Source: Isoetes taiwanensis
Lineage: Eukaryota > Streptophyta > Lycopodiopsida > Isoetales > Isoetaceae
Assembly (NCBI GenBank): GCA_021234155.1
Contig: JAJEKV010000030.1
Span: 8,425,890 to 8,489,889, forward strand
Direction: 5' to 3'
Length of the DNA stretch: 64,000 nucleotides
The notes under the pieces are model-generated. The model had not been told where the DNA came from and did not search any database. It worked only from the letters and a program-made list of their open reading frames with translations. Positions 31,996 through 43,985 of the stretch are shown piece after piece. Both the position numbers and the translations under genes were made by a program. Each line of letters starts with the position of its first letter. Position 1 is the stretch's first letter.

Positions 31996-34550
31996 TTATC
32001 GTTCAAAAACTAATACCCTGTTATTATTTGTAAGATAATACTCATTTCAACAGCAAGTTAATAAGTAGCAAATTGATCACAATTGATCAGTAAGAAATTG
32101 ATACGATTTGTCACTAGTAAGAAATTGATAAGATTTGTTATTCCAGAAACAGTAGTAACAAATTGATCAGATTTCAAGAAACAAATCTGATACGCAAAAT
32201 TGTGCTTGACCAGGTTATTTCCTAGCAGTTAACTGAGTGTTTTTGCTCAACAAATACTCTACCACTAAGTCCCCTCTGCCTTGAGAAGAACCTTTGCATG
32301 TAAGAAGAGTGTTGCATCTAGAAAAAAATGAGGTTAGTCATACAGTACAAAACTTTAGGACGGACTTTAGAATACAGTGTCACAGCATGCAATAAGAACA
32401 TTAATAAACATGCATTATCACTATCCCAACAGCGTACTTGCACTATACAAAACATGGCAAAATATCCAATGCATTAAAACATGGTCACTCGTTGATTTCA
32501 GCAAGAAGTACACAGAGGCCATCAAAGGCCTTCATCAAATCTGAGTACTAAGCAATTATTCACTAAATGAGATCAGTAGACTACAATGTTATATCCCGAG
32601 CAGTGCCTACCTTTACAATATAAATAACCACATGTAGCTTTGCCTCGGGCTATGAAGCTATAGATTCTAGGCCAAGCTTCAGATATAGCAGTATGCACGG
32701 ACATATTCAAGAGCGTAAACAGAAATCAAAGTTCAAGTTAAGATCTGCAATATCAGAGTTTCAGATTTAAGAGCTCAATATTGTTTTTAAGTTTAAATCA
32801 GTTAAAAAATTGGAGAATAACTTTGCAATCAGATTGGAATACATTGGCTAATCTAGCTCTAGCTTTATTGATGGCTACTTTGGTAATAATTGCTTGGGAA
32901 GTGGTAGGAGTTCAGATTCATTGTTGTTATCTAGAGATCAAGACAACAATTGATAATGCCAATCAGTTTACTTAGTTGGGTAACATGGCAGACATCTGTC
33001 AGTGAATTCTTCCACTTCCAAAACACGGATGTTTAGTCTATACACTAAAAAGACCTTAGAAAAGACAAATCGCACCTCCATCTTCGAGAATAAATTGCAA
33101 ATACATCTTTAGGTCACAGCAGGTTACATATGGGTAATCTCCATGCTTTAAAAAATGTTCACGCATAATATAATATATGATTAAAATTTATATTAACATA
33201 TATTATGGAGAATATCGCTCCATGGAGGGTTGCCCTCCGTGGCCGGAGGTTGAGGTGGCTTAAATCATACTTGAAAGTTATGTTTTTATAATCAATCGAA
33301 ATTGCTATTTTAGAACATTGTCATTTTGTGAAGATGATGGTACCCATTTGCATCACTAACTCCTCCTTAGATGTTGAGCTCCTCTTGGACTAGGATCCAG
33401 CTGGACACATGGACTCTGGGGTTTCAGTGTAAAAACATATCGTTGTTAGGTTACTAGTAATTATAATAGCAGTGTTGTCAGGGTTGGTTATTGTGTGGAG
33501 GAAGTATTTACAAGTTTTTCTTGAAAGAAAACTGTGGTGTTGCAAATCTTGGTTGCCAAGCTTGCCATGTAGTTGCTGGACAGTTTTCCTATAACAATGC
33601 TTCAAACTGCAATGTAGGTGCCCATGAGCCTGCTTTTTTGTGATCTTTTTGGGTAATTTACAAATGTTCCTTTTTGTCCTGCATGATTCAGCCAGTCATA
33701 TATGGGCCTGAAAGCATCCTCCCGGCATCTGTTCAAGTTATTCGGCAAAACATGGAATACAACAAAATCATAACATGCCGGAGAACTATTTAAAATGAAC
33801 GTGGGTGTAGGATTTGTTGGATGTCTGGCGCATTGCCCCATGCTTATTAATTTCGTAATAGCATTCAACATTAGCCTCATTGTTTCCCTATCCTTGGTAA
33901 GTGACAACGAAGCATTCATGCAATAACTTGGATACAACACAAGTCGGGCACACTTCAATTTGAATGTCGATCCTTCATTTAGATAGACATCTCATTTCCC
34001 CTTAGTATTTTTGACCTGCAATTTCAAAGGAACGTATTTTTATAATAATTAGATCATGCGGGAAAAATTGATTATATAACCTTCCAGTGGTTCCAAATCA
34101 TACTTTCTAAAACCCCTCGTACATTAGCGTTACGACTTATTTATTGCAATTCCATTTTCTTTTAATACTCGCCAAAAATTTTGCTATTCAGAAGCTACAA
34201 CTTAGTATCTTAATAAGCTGAGAACTTTGCAGTGAGCTTGCATACAACTATATTAGTTATGTAACCATCTGAAGTCTACATGCACGCGACATTCTGAAAA
34301 CTGAGTAATATTATGTGTGAGATATGTAGCCTTGTGATGGCATTGTAAAAAGGTAATTTGTTTCACCAGTAAAAAAATATTGCCCTCAATGGCACCTCAA
34401 TAGCTTCTATAAAACATGGTATACTTGTCCATACCTCTGGACCATTCTCTTATTGTTATTCTAAGCTGTACAAGTATTATGCTCAATGATGATGCCTTTG
34501 ATTAAAATGGTTGCATCCATATGGTAACAAAGTATTCATTTTTAGTCAAG
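31996..34550. other. mostly non-coding; unassigned minus-strand ORF at 33602-33958
   Basis: No named gene. The 118-residue minus frame at 33602-33958 (with LTKDRETMRLMLNAITKLIS and VLPNNLNRCREDAFRPIYDW) looks exon-like but I cannot place it. It could belong to one of the captured host genes. The block at 33180-33330 repeats sequence also found at 26505-26620 and shares TTATATTAACATAT-type units with the array at 36.5 kb. A duplicated AGTAAGAAATTGATA phrase occurs at 32090-32130. Confidence 0.35.
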
Positions 34551-34860
34551 ATCACAGCAGTTCCATGTCTAATTTTGGCAGCCCAGAATATATTTGCTTC
34601 CGTCTTTCAGTTGCAAGAACACGAACTAGATTACTCAACATGCGGATTTCTACTGTTCCTTCCACATAGGGGTGACCTGGGCCAGCATGCTTTGGTTTTA
34701 ATCTTAAACTAGTAAAGCCTTTCCTTCTAATTCCAGCAAGTGCCTGCTCAAAAGTGGGCTGCCCTCGCACTCCCCAGAGCAAGACTATTTGTACCTCATA
34801 GTGATAACGTATTGTCGCAACATTAACCTCGAGGAAGATCGAAAACATTATTATTGATTG
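34551..34860 (-). pseudogene. unidentified exon-like fragment
   Basis: Minus frame YHYEVQIVLLWGVRGQPTFE, then QALAGIRRKGFTSLRLKP and RMLSNLVRVLATERRKQIYS, ending at a stop near 34554. Composition is protein-like and unlike the flanking DNA. It lies in line with other minus-strand gene fragments, but I do not recognise the family. Confidence 0.35.
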
Positions 34861-35152
34861 CGAATCAATATAAAACCAGCCAATTAAGAATAGAACTCCA
34901 ATATTACCCGGTTGATTGTAGTCCTTAATTGTTGACTTTTCCACACTTCAAATGGATTTGCGGTGCGCAAACTGTACCAACTTTTCTATTACCATCGTAT
35001 GTGACATAACAATTTTGCATGTAATACTTGGTATCCTCTGTTGCACCACAAATATCTTGGCTCATACCAAGACATGCTTCCAAGGTACTTACAACCATGT
35101 CACCAATTCAGGAGCCCCCGGCTTCAAGAATATCTTCTCATCCCCACACCAT

Positions 35153-35560
35153 CTACAAAGATGTAATCAAGGCTTGCCAAAGTGAACTCCGGCTTATGCC
35201 GGATGACATTATCCGAAGCCCTCGAGTTCTCATGCCATTGAGAACAATGGGAATGAGTAAAGCTGCCCTGTAATAAAGATCTGGGTCCATATAAGGTTCA
35301 AGAGCTTTTGTGTTTATCACTGTCACAGCCAGATCAACTACCAAGCATGACAGGCTTATGAATGGAATGACTTGGTGGATACCCATCATTCCACTTTCAG
35401 GAAGCTGCCTCAAATTGAATTCCACGTCTGAGTGGAAAAGATAGTTGCTGGCAACTGGATCCTCGACCAAACATCTTAGTATTGTTAGGCAGAGCTTTGC
35501 CTGTAATATCACCTTTGTCCCCAGCCTATTTATTTGGAAAAACATGTCCTTACACAAGTT
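35153..35560 (-). pseudogene. ARMH3 (DUF1741)-like gene fragment
   Basis: The minus frame AKLCLTILRCLVEDPVASNY, FHSDVEFNLRQLPESGM, CLVVDLAVTVINTKALEPYM, DPDLYYRAALLIPIVLNGMR, SSLWQALITSL follows the order of the DUF1741 domain of ARMH3/C10orf76-type armadillo-like proteins (AKLCL-ILTC-ED, LVCAVLDLMVEF, LYIRC, ELWSALI-LL). ARMH3 proteins are Golgi-associated partners of the PI4K/GBF1 machinery in animals; the plant role is not established here. Only this domain is present and no complete gene surrounds it. Confidence 0.5.
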
Positions 35561-35699
35561 GAAGAAGGATTTGATTACATTAATCCAGACAATAGAAACA
35601 GATGCCGCATACCTGTCTAGCTCTGCACCTGGACCTACTGCCGGATGAAGCTCTACTGCATTGCTTCTACATTTTGAAGCTACAGAAGAAGAATCCACT

Positions 35700-35880
35700 T
35701 TAATCATTCACCATGCTTGCCCCAAAATCGGCAAGCTTGATATGTCCTTGAATATCCACTGATATGTTTGCACCCTAAGCTTTAACAAAGCCAGCATCCA
35801 GATAAAAGCTGCCCCGTTTGTGCAGCAATCTGGTTGCCAAATCTTGAAACTCGTTGCTATAAAACAGCTTCATCTCCTTA
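35700..35880 (-). pseudogene. protein kinase (MAPKKK-like) fragment
   Basis: Minus frame ending GANISVDIQGHIKLADFGAS, preceded by a stop (FVKA-stop-GAN). GANI-VD--G-IKLADFGAS, containing the metal-binding DFG, is the subdomain VIb-VII signature of plant MEKK-type MAPKKKs. The preceding ~50 residues (KLFYSNEFQDLATRLLHKRG) do not fit the kinase family and may come from another gene, so the junction itself may be chimeric. Confidence 0.6.
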
Positions 35881-36395
35881 TTCATTTTTTTCAACATTCC
35901 AACAGTAGGCTCTTTTATATTTTCAAACGTGCCACCAAAAGCCGACCATAAACAGCAATACCCAAATCAACGCCTGCCTCCTTTGTCTCACTTTTGCCTG
36001 CCATTGGCTCATTCTGCAATTGGGTTGCTGTCGATATAATCTTTCCAGATTCTAACATTGTCTTCTGATCAAGCCCATGCCCAAACTTGTAACTTAATCC
36101 TTTGCCCATGCCGATGTGATGTATTTGGGACAATGTCTAAATGAAAACCATCAAAATAAGCAAATCTAAAGCAGTTGAGATCGGCCATAGAAGCAAGAAC
36201 TTTACCTCGCCACAATACAAATCCAATCTGGTTGTAGCTTGCACAAACTGTCATGCCAGAGCTTTGTCAGTAGAAGCAACCGTGACCATGAACAAAAACA
36301 AACCCTGAATGGCATACACCAGAAGAAAAGTGAATAGACTCTAATGCTTGGCGGTGCCGGTTAACCAGTTCCCACACCAGCCGCACAGCAACAAT
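35881..36395 (-). other. unassigned exon-like minus-strand frames
   Basis: Frames at 35915-36133 and 36069-36254 are open but unrelated to any family I recognise (segments GLSYKFGHGLDQKTMLESGK and ETKEAGVDLGIAVYGRLLVA). They may be further captured exons. Confidence 0.25.
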
Positions 36396-36535
36396 GGCGA
36401 CCGAGAGTTTACAGGTAAGAGTAGGTTTGGAGCAGTCACAGCATATCCTAGGTATATTCCAGCATATACCTAGGATATGCCAAAAGCCCACATAAACAAG
36501 GGTTTGCCCCCCTAGGGGCAACCCAAAAAACAACT
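36396..36535. repeat. hairpin module E, copy 2
   Basis: Same orientation as copy 1 at 31850. The 16-bp arms CATATCCTAGGTATAT / ATATACCTAGGATATG are a perfect match around TCCAGC. The second stem is GGGTTTGCCCC-CCTA-GGGGCAACCC. Confidence 0.75.
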
Positions 36536-37035
36536 TATATTAGCATATGGAAAATATCGCTCCATTGCTGTTATAAATAAAAAACAACTTATATGCGCAT
36601 ATGAGGAATATCGCTCCATTGCTATCATAAATAAAACTTGTATTAGCATATGGGAAATGTCACTTCATTGCTTTCATAAAGAAAATTTTTATTAGCATAT
36701 GGGGAATGTCACTCCATTGCATTCAAAGATTTGATAAATCACATGGCTTTTCCACGATGTTTTCAAACTTTGATAAATCACATGGCTTTTCCATGATTAT
36801 GTTTCAAAAATTTGATAAATCACATGGCTTTTCCACGATGTTTCAATTTAATCTTATGAAATTTCTATGGTGCTTTCAAGTATTTGATAAATCACATGGC
36901 TTTCCTATGATGTTTCTAGAAATTTAATAAATCACATGGCTTTTTCATGATGTTTCAATTTAATCTTATGACTTTAATTCTATGGTTCTCAATAAATCAC
37001 ATGGCTTTCCCATGATGTTTCGAAATAACCTTATG
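36535..37035. repeat. two adjoining minisatellite arrays
   Basis: First array: four units of roughly 40-60 bp containing TTAGCATATGG-GAATRTC-CTCCATTGC (36535-36725). Second array: six to seven units of TTTGATAAATCACATGGCTT plus TTCCATGATGTTTC (36725-37035), which create the repeating peptide FDKSHGFS by chance. One unit of the first array also sits at 33185-33220. Confidence 0.85.
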
Positions 37036-37257
37036 ATTTTTTCTAATTTGCACGTAATCACATAGCTTTTCTTGCCATGGTTTTGAATTCTATCATGGTT
37101 AGCAAAACTTATCGATCTGCGTGCATGACTCCAAGAAGAAATCATACCTTTCCATCTAGGACAATCACATAGATAGTTTCATCATATTCAATAATCTTGT
37201 CATATTTTAAATGTGCAGTATTAAGTAATGTGATAGGAATCTTCCAATGAAAAACCA

Positions 37258-37300
37258 ATATCTATTAAACACTAGTTATAGTGCCCGGCGTTGCCGGGCT
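37258..37300 (+). mobile_element. Helitron-like 5' end, copy 1 (candidate)
   Basis: ACTAGTTATAGTGCCCGGC followed by GTT and GCCGGGC (hairpin 37283-37299). Plant Helitron 5' ends often have TCTATTA-AACACTAGT-like sequence followed by a GCCCG-type stem. The 3' end (CTRR with hairpin) was not found. Confidence 0.4.
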
Positions 37301-38346
37301 TTAGTAGCAATTTGAAGAGATGGTTGTTTTATCTGTTGCTTAGATTCATTGATAAGGATAAAGAACTATTGTGCAAAAGGTTATGGATTTGGTCTCACAT
37401 GTTGGAGTGTGGAAATTTTATAGTGCGTTGTTTTTGTTTACGAGATAGTTCTATCGAGATGATTTTATTGTGAGGCATCGGTAGGCTTTAGCAACGTATA
37501 GAAATTTGTATTGCAATGTGAAAGCAACAATAACTGTAATTTGGATTGTGTCAAGTATAAGTAATGTCTGATTTAGAGGGTAGAAGTGGTAATTAGGACT
37601 ACTCAATGAGTCTATTTTGATTGAGTAGTCCTGATGATTGTGAGCAAATTGAGTCTCTTCTATTTGAATGGCAATAGGTGAAGGAATGGAATGCACAGAT
37701 GCGATAGTTTTTTCCCTCTATGAAATTTGGAAGGTGTAATACGTAGTTATAGTGGCTTGTCCAAATATATAGTGTCTACAATGAAAACTCTTATTGGATT
37801 AAGCGTAGAACTAAGGAATATGAGAGATTATTTCATTAGGTTAATTTATTAGGTTTCTTTGGAATATGGGTGATTATTAACTTGGGCACCTACACCAACA
37901 GTCGAGCTTTCGCACAAAAAGAAAGTGCATGAACTTATGAATCAACTCTTCTAAATGCGAATTCCTAATTTCTAGTCCTAACACTTTTGTATCAACCTAC
38001 ATCTTATCTTTGGAAAGGACCCGATGTCCAACATGAACAACATTTGAACCCATATGACCGTCGTGTTGTTTCACGAAACATGTTCAAAACATGGTCGAGC
38101 TGTTAATGGATAAAGCTTATGATACGTGGTAATTTATGATCGTATTCAAATTGTTGCAATGTGGCAATAAACAAATTGTCCTAATAACTATCATTGTCCT
38201 AATAATTATCATAACTATCATTACGCCACGGAATTAACAAAGCAAAATAACACTTCTCTATATATAAACACTTTGATCTCAAATTTGATAACAAAACCAG
38301 CCATTTACTCTTACATATTTAATTGTTAAGGGAGTTTTAATAGCTT

Positions 38347-38384
38347 TAAAATATACTAGTAATGGTGCCCGGCGTTGCCGGGCA
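38347..38384 (+). mobile_element. Helitron-like 5' end, copy 2 (candidate)
   Basis: ATACTAGTAATGGTGCCCGG continues to the same GCCCGGC-GTT-GCCGGGC stem (38367-38383) as copy 1, in the same orientation. TCTCTATATATAAACACTTT lies 100 bp upstream (38255). The sequences diverge after the stem. Confidence 0.4.
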
Positions 38385-40190
38385 TAAGTATGGTTGTATC
38401 GCAATGAATTATGAAGTCGTAGGTGTAGTTGTAATAAGTATGTAGCAAAGAGCTTGCGTCGTTTAGTGTACAATTAACTGAAATGGCATAAATGGAGATG
38501 CCCGTATCGAAATGAGTATGGGTTTTTTGAGGCCGTTGTAGGAATGTTGTATTGTAGCACATTCGATTGGACTTGATGAATTAGAGAATTCATGTGTATT
38601 TGAGATTTGTGGAGGGTACGTTGGCTTTGTTTATGATATAGGCATGTCGATGTTGTTAGTTTGTCGTTTGAAATTGTAAGTGAATTGAGGTTAGTGAATT
38701 GCATGGCTTGGCAATTTGTAAAATGTTTCTATGCTTTGAAGAATGCGAAAATGAATTTAGAGTAAGGATGTAAAGTGTAAAGTTTGGGAGTAGGATAAGT
38801 TATTAAGGACATAAAATATAAGGTAGTCGTCATTTTGCTCAAATGTTATTGTTAAATTGAACACTAAAAGTGTAGTTGGGCGAACGATATTTTTAGATTA
38901 AATAGTAAATGCAAGTAATTAGATGTTACGTAATGAAACTTATACATGTCGTGGAGTTGGAGAAAAGTTGGAGGAGTACTATGTATTTTAGTGTATTGAT
39001 TATGCAATAGGGATGACTATTGGTATGTTTTGAAGCTAGATCTTTAGAAATTGGTTTGTTTGAATGAAATGTTCAAATGTTATAAAAAAATTCAGTGATG
39101 GCTTTGCAAGAGTTCGCTTGGACTTAGTAGCCACAATTGCCATGACAATTTGTGTATAGCAAAGTGTGCAATTTAAACCGTGGAAAATCTGAGAAAAATG
39201 AGCAACTGCAAGGAAAATTTTGTTGAGTATATCTTACAAAATATCAGGATACAAAGAAACAGAGAGAGTGACTGAAAGTTTTAAGCTAGCAAGATGAACA
39301 TAATGCTTCACATTGTCTTCATAGTGGATTGACATGAGAGGCAATGTGTAAGTATGCTGATACACTTGGAAAATCAGCTCCAATGAAGCTGATTTTGCAA
39401 AGATAGTGGTTGGATGATCCATTGCCATGGAAGAATCTTCAGCTCTACATTCTCAGATTATTTAGAAATATTGTGCAAGTGTGTCTTGGAGGTCTGTTGC
39501 ATAGCCACGATGAAAAGCTATTGAAGGCTTGTTGTAGAATACTCTAGCAGCTTGAAAAGCTATTTGAAGAGTTGCTGTAGTTGCAAAGTTGATGCGGTTG
39601 ATACGTTGTCTGGAGTGCATAAATTCTTGCAGGTCAAAGGCACATAGTGGAATCATAGTGCAGTTAGTTTTTGGTTGAAATAACCATACGAAACGTACTG
39701 GAATGTAGAGAGACAATTGTGTTAGTACTGGAATTTAGAAGCACAGAATACAGAAAAAGGAATGAGAAACTATAATCAACTACATATTGAATGCTTTATA
39801 TCGGGCATGCAGCAAATATAAAGAGCTCCTAACTGTGCCAGCTTGTGTATAATGTGGATGACTAAGAAAACAGAAATAGAAAGTCCTAATGCAACCGTTT
39901 GCATATATAACTGTTTGCTCTCTTGCGCTGCGCATCCTTGTAATGTGAACTTGCCTCTGCAAGAGTTCCGTGAACTTATGCAATTTGATAGTCGAAAAGG
40001 ATCATTCAGCATATCTTATACACTTTTATCAACCTTGTAAATTATCTTGTTTGAATAAATGACCCTTGTACAACAGTTCTGCGAATCTACATTTTTTGAT
40101 ACTCAAAAGAACAGGTCATTACAAATAATAAGGGAAGTTTGAGTCAAGTGATTACATCTAAGAGGAGGGAAATGAGTGATCACTCTGCAA

Positions 40191-42610
40191 CTTGTACGCA
40201 TCCCAAGATTCTTTGCTCAATAACTTGACAATGTTACTATGTTACTATGCGCCTGTATGGGTACAGACAATGAAGTTAAAACTTAGCAACTCGAAGGAAA
40301 AAAAAAAAGGAAAAGGAAAAACAACAGCAGGAAGGACAGACCAGCTTTATGAGGAGGAGTGCATGCATCAAGAATCTAAAGCAAATGGATTGGCTGGTTG
40401 ATGCTCTTTGAGGACCCACTAATTCATTGTTTTTATCTTCAACTGCTGTTTCAGCATCGTAACCATCATGACCATTTAATTTCATGATTGATTCAAGTTG
40501 TAGCATTTCAGATTTAGCTGTTGTTCTATTGCGTGTGATACTCTAATTACTATTGGCTTGTCTTCCCATGTCTTTATGGCATTTCAGGGATCAATTTCCA
40601 TCTTGGCTCTTTCAAGCTTTAGTTAACAATCGATCCTGCATGGGCAGTCAAAGAAAATTATGTTTGCATAAACCGTGCGAAAATGAAATTGTAAATTGTC
40701 TGTTACTATGATACCTCAGGCAGATAAGATGGCACAACATTCTTCACGTCTACATTTCCACTTTGTTTCTCGCATTTGTGAAGATGGCACAGCGTTCTTC
40801 ACGTCTACATTTCCACTTTGTTTCTCGCATTTGTGTCTCCTAGTTTTCCCACGTGCTGTTTGACCAGTCATTTCATTCTTTATACTATCAGAAGTTAAAG
40901 GATCAGCTTCAGCAAAACCGTGAATTGGTGCAATTATACCACTGTGTACTCTTTCCAACAGCAACACAACTGATTTAATGATGACTTTGTTTTCTGTATA
41001 ACCTTAACGGCTCGCAAAGGATGAGCATTAACAATGCAACCAACTGATGTTTGTATCTAGCATAGATTGGCAGTCAAAGAAAATTATCTTTGCATAAACT
41101 GTGCCAAAATGAAATAGTAAATTGTTTGTTACTATGATACCTCAGGCAGATAAGATGGCACAGCATTCTTCACGTCTACATTTCCACTTTGTTTCTCGCA
41201 TTTGCGTCTCCTAGTTTTCCCACGTGCTGTTTGACCAGTCATTTCATTCTTTATACTATCAGAAGTTAAAGGATCAGCTTCAGCAAAAGCATGAATTGGT
41301 GCAATTATACCACTGTGTACTCTTTCCAACAGCAACACAACTGAGACTGATGCAAATACTGGTTGTAAAGGACTGCAAAAAAGATAGTCCATCTGCAAGG
41401 AAAATAGCATGGACTTCATTTCAAGATGCCTGTAACTTCCCATTCTCTTCTGGGTCCTATAGGCTCGTATATTTTGAAGATGACTTGCCACCCGGAATTA
41501 CTTCAACATTCTCACAGAGAAGCCATGACTGAGAAGAGGTAACAAAAAGAATAAGTTGTAGCTACGTCACCGATTAAGGACCACCCTTGCAAGTGAACAA
41601 AAATGATAGGCTGGGTAGAGTCAAGCAAGCTTTTATTTTCCTAAGATGAATAGTAAGCCTCAGGAAGAAGCCATGCAAGTTAAGCCTAAGCAGCGTTTTG
41701 CCTAACAGTTGAAAGTTATTTCAATACAGCCAATGTCACAATCAAACCATCAAATTGGAAAGTGAAAGGCATGTGTTATACGTTATAGAATCTACTTATT
41801 AAAATAAAGCTGGAATGCAAATGTCTGAAGGCAGTATATTTAGCATCCTAGATATGCACCTATACCTACCATGCTACGTTAAGAGCACAGCAGATGCACA
41901 CCAATTTTTCAACGTAACAGAACACTTGAAGATCTCTGTAAAAGCATTCTTGCGAAGTCAATCATAAAGCTCCAAAAGAATCTGACCTGCAGGAATAGGT
42001 AAAGAAATCGGAATAAGCATTCCATATCTAACTGCTTCTGGCAATTCTCATACCTGTGATCAATGTGTTTGCTCCACCTGGATCTAAAAAGCTGGACGCT
42101 CAGGGTTGAGAGCATTTCTGAAGATCTTGCCATTCTCTTGGTGCAAATGCATATCGGAAATTCAAAGGTCCGACATGCTGACGAATGATAAATGCCAAAG
42201 CCAGAAAGAAAAATTAATACCTAGAATAAAATGGGGTAACGGAAAAATGCATGCTTTGGATTCGTTTTCCAATGATGCAGGCTAATCCTAGATCCATCAT
42301 GTTTAATCAAGAGTGAATTAGACAAAGCAAGGCTGAACCAACAAACCTCGGTTGAACAAAGCAAGCTGGATTGGGATCCCCTGCGTTTGCTCCAGCTTCT
42401 GAAGTTCTACATTTAAAGAATGCTGAAGAGACCATCACTTTCGCTCATGATGTTGAGAAAGCGGTTTGCCATGCGTTTTCTAGTGTGAGAAATAGACGGC
42501 ACAATGACAAATGAACTGCACAAACAGCAAGGAAAAAACAACCAAAGATTATCAAACAAATAGCAAAGAAGAAATAACAGAGGATAAGGGCAGAAGGGCA
42601 TGATTACCCT
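40191..42610 (-). other. possible decayed minus-strand gene, unidentified
   Basis: Exon-like minus-strand patches: HVGPLNFRYAFAPREWQDLQ followed by a donor-like GTATGA (42050-42175), SWLLCENVEVIPGGKSSSKY (41455-41530), and LLLERVHSGIIAPIHAFAEA with DPLTSDSIKNEMTG (41230-41340, duplicated at 40860-40970). I cannot name the protein. Stops between patches could be introns or decay. Confidence 0.3.
40643..41343. repeat. direct segmental duplication (~330 and ~275 bp)
   Basis: 40643-40973 and 41069-41343 match closely, starting GGCAGTCAAAGAAAATTA and ending CAACAGCAACACAACTGA. The first copy contains an additional internal ~56-bp tandem duplication (TTCTTCACGTCTACATTTCC at 40740 and 40796). The duplicated segment is exon-like on the minus strand. 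Confidence 0.9.
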
Positions 42611-42774
42611 CGATATTTTACAACCCTCCGGGCATGCTTATCCTTCACATCTGCAGGCCGTGCTTCCATAACTTCTCCAGATGTCTTTCATCCGCCATGC
42701 ATGCCTAGATTGCCAAACACGGCATGCACGCTAACTTAGATTTCCAGAAAAATAATACACTAACATAATGCTTA

Positions 42775-42905
42775 AAGAAATTTTTGGCAAATCAGAATTG
42801 TTTTCCGGCCGCTAAAATCCTCGAAATCTTAGGAAATTAAGTTTAAAAAAAAAAAATCTAAAAAGTTTTTGGGGTGCCGGAAAAACCAAATTTAAACAAT
42901 AGATA
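42775..42905. repeat. dispersed repeat shared with 50745-50845
   Basis: Both copies carry TTTTC-GGCCGC-AAA-CCTC, CTTAGGAAAT-AA and CGGAAAAACCAAA-TTTAAACA, same orientation, about 75% similar. The class is unknown. Confidence 0.6.
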
Positions 42906-43184
42906 GTCAAAATTGTTTTAATGAACAAAGCATAAGGTTAAGATGCAATAAGGTTAACTCGAGGATGAAACGGCCATGTGATCCACTTGGGATGTGCAAG
43001 TGAATATGATCCAGCCTTGGTTTTGTGATAAGAAGACTTGTACATCACCATTAAAATGGCTTGTTAGAGAGACACAGCCCATGTGGTTATAATTATGAGA
43101 GGAGAACAGAAATATGAAATGCGGCGAGGACACAATCATAAGACATTACTACTCAATGTCAAGTTATTGTAAAAAAATAGATGA

Positions 43185-43985
43185 ATGCTCGTTGCACAAT
43201 CTCAATAGAATAGAATAGAATAGAATAGAATAGAATAGATTTTTTAACGTCCAGTAGGTCATGGGACCCATACAATGGGCTAGTACAATCATTACTACTA
43301 GGATTAAAAAATCCCTGCCTCGAAAGGTTTTCAAGGGAAAAACCTTTGCAGTAATGATGATACTAGACAAGCGGAGATAATGACTACTGAGGGCTCAGTA
43401 ATTGCCGACGTTTATCTAGAACCTCAAGTATGTATAATGCCAAGTCATGCACAAATGGTGCTTTGAGAAGTTGTGGAAGCGTGGAATGGAATGCTAAGGT
43501 CAAAAAATAATTCCGGACTATCTCAAAAGCAGGGCAACTCAGAAGAGTATGGCTTTCATCTTCAATAACCTGTAACTGGCAACAGGCACATAGTCTCGCT
43601 TCTCGCGGCAATTGCGGCCGCTCCCATCTACCTGTCTCAATCCGTAGCCTGTGGGACCCCGTGCGAATTGATGCAATAGCCACAAGCTTGTTCCTGGACA
43701 ATGAAGCAAGCAAATAAGCTTGGGGCCCTGGTGCCAAGGTGGGATTTATGTGTGCATGATAATAACCAGTTTTCACTTGGGCCAAAGTAACTGCGTCCCA
43801 TATCTTTTGAGAAAAACGACCATTGAGATATTGTTGCAAAAACTCAGGATCAAAACTGGCAAGCATCAGGCAGTGCTCTGGTTGCACAGCCCAACGGGCA
43901 AACCATGTAGTGCGATGCTCTTTCCAACATCGTTTCAAATGCTGAGGAGATAAAGCAATCAGAGAATGTTTCTAGTTTTCTAGCA
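43185..43985 (-). mobile_element. LINE fragment 1 (5'-truncated, ATTCT tail)
   Basis: The minus strand carries the C-terminal part of a LINE pol (43384-43938): AVQPEHCLMLASFDPEFLQQ, INPTLAPGPQAYLL, SIRTGSHRLRIETGRW and a terminal CX2CX8HX4C motif (LCACCQLQVIEDESHTLLSC). A ~180-bp 3' UTR ends in about six TATTC repeats (43203-43240) instead of poly(A). The protein is related to the copy at 51.8 kb. RT and endonuclease domains are absent. Confidence 0.8.

Larger units (their letters stand above)
37036..40190. other. AT-rich interval, Helitron-like ends only
   Basis: Apart from the two Helitron-like ends at 37.26 and 38.35 kb no coding or repeat structure is recognised. Frames at 39462-40040 are short and on both strands. 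This could be Helitron internal sequence or old intergenic DNA. Confidence 0.4.
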
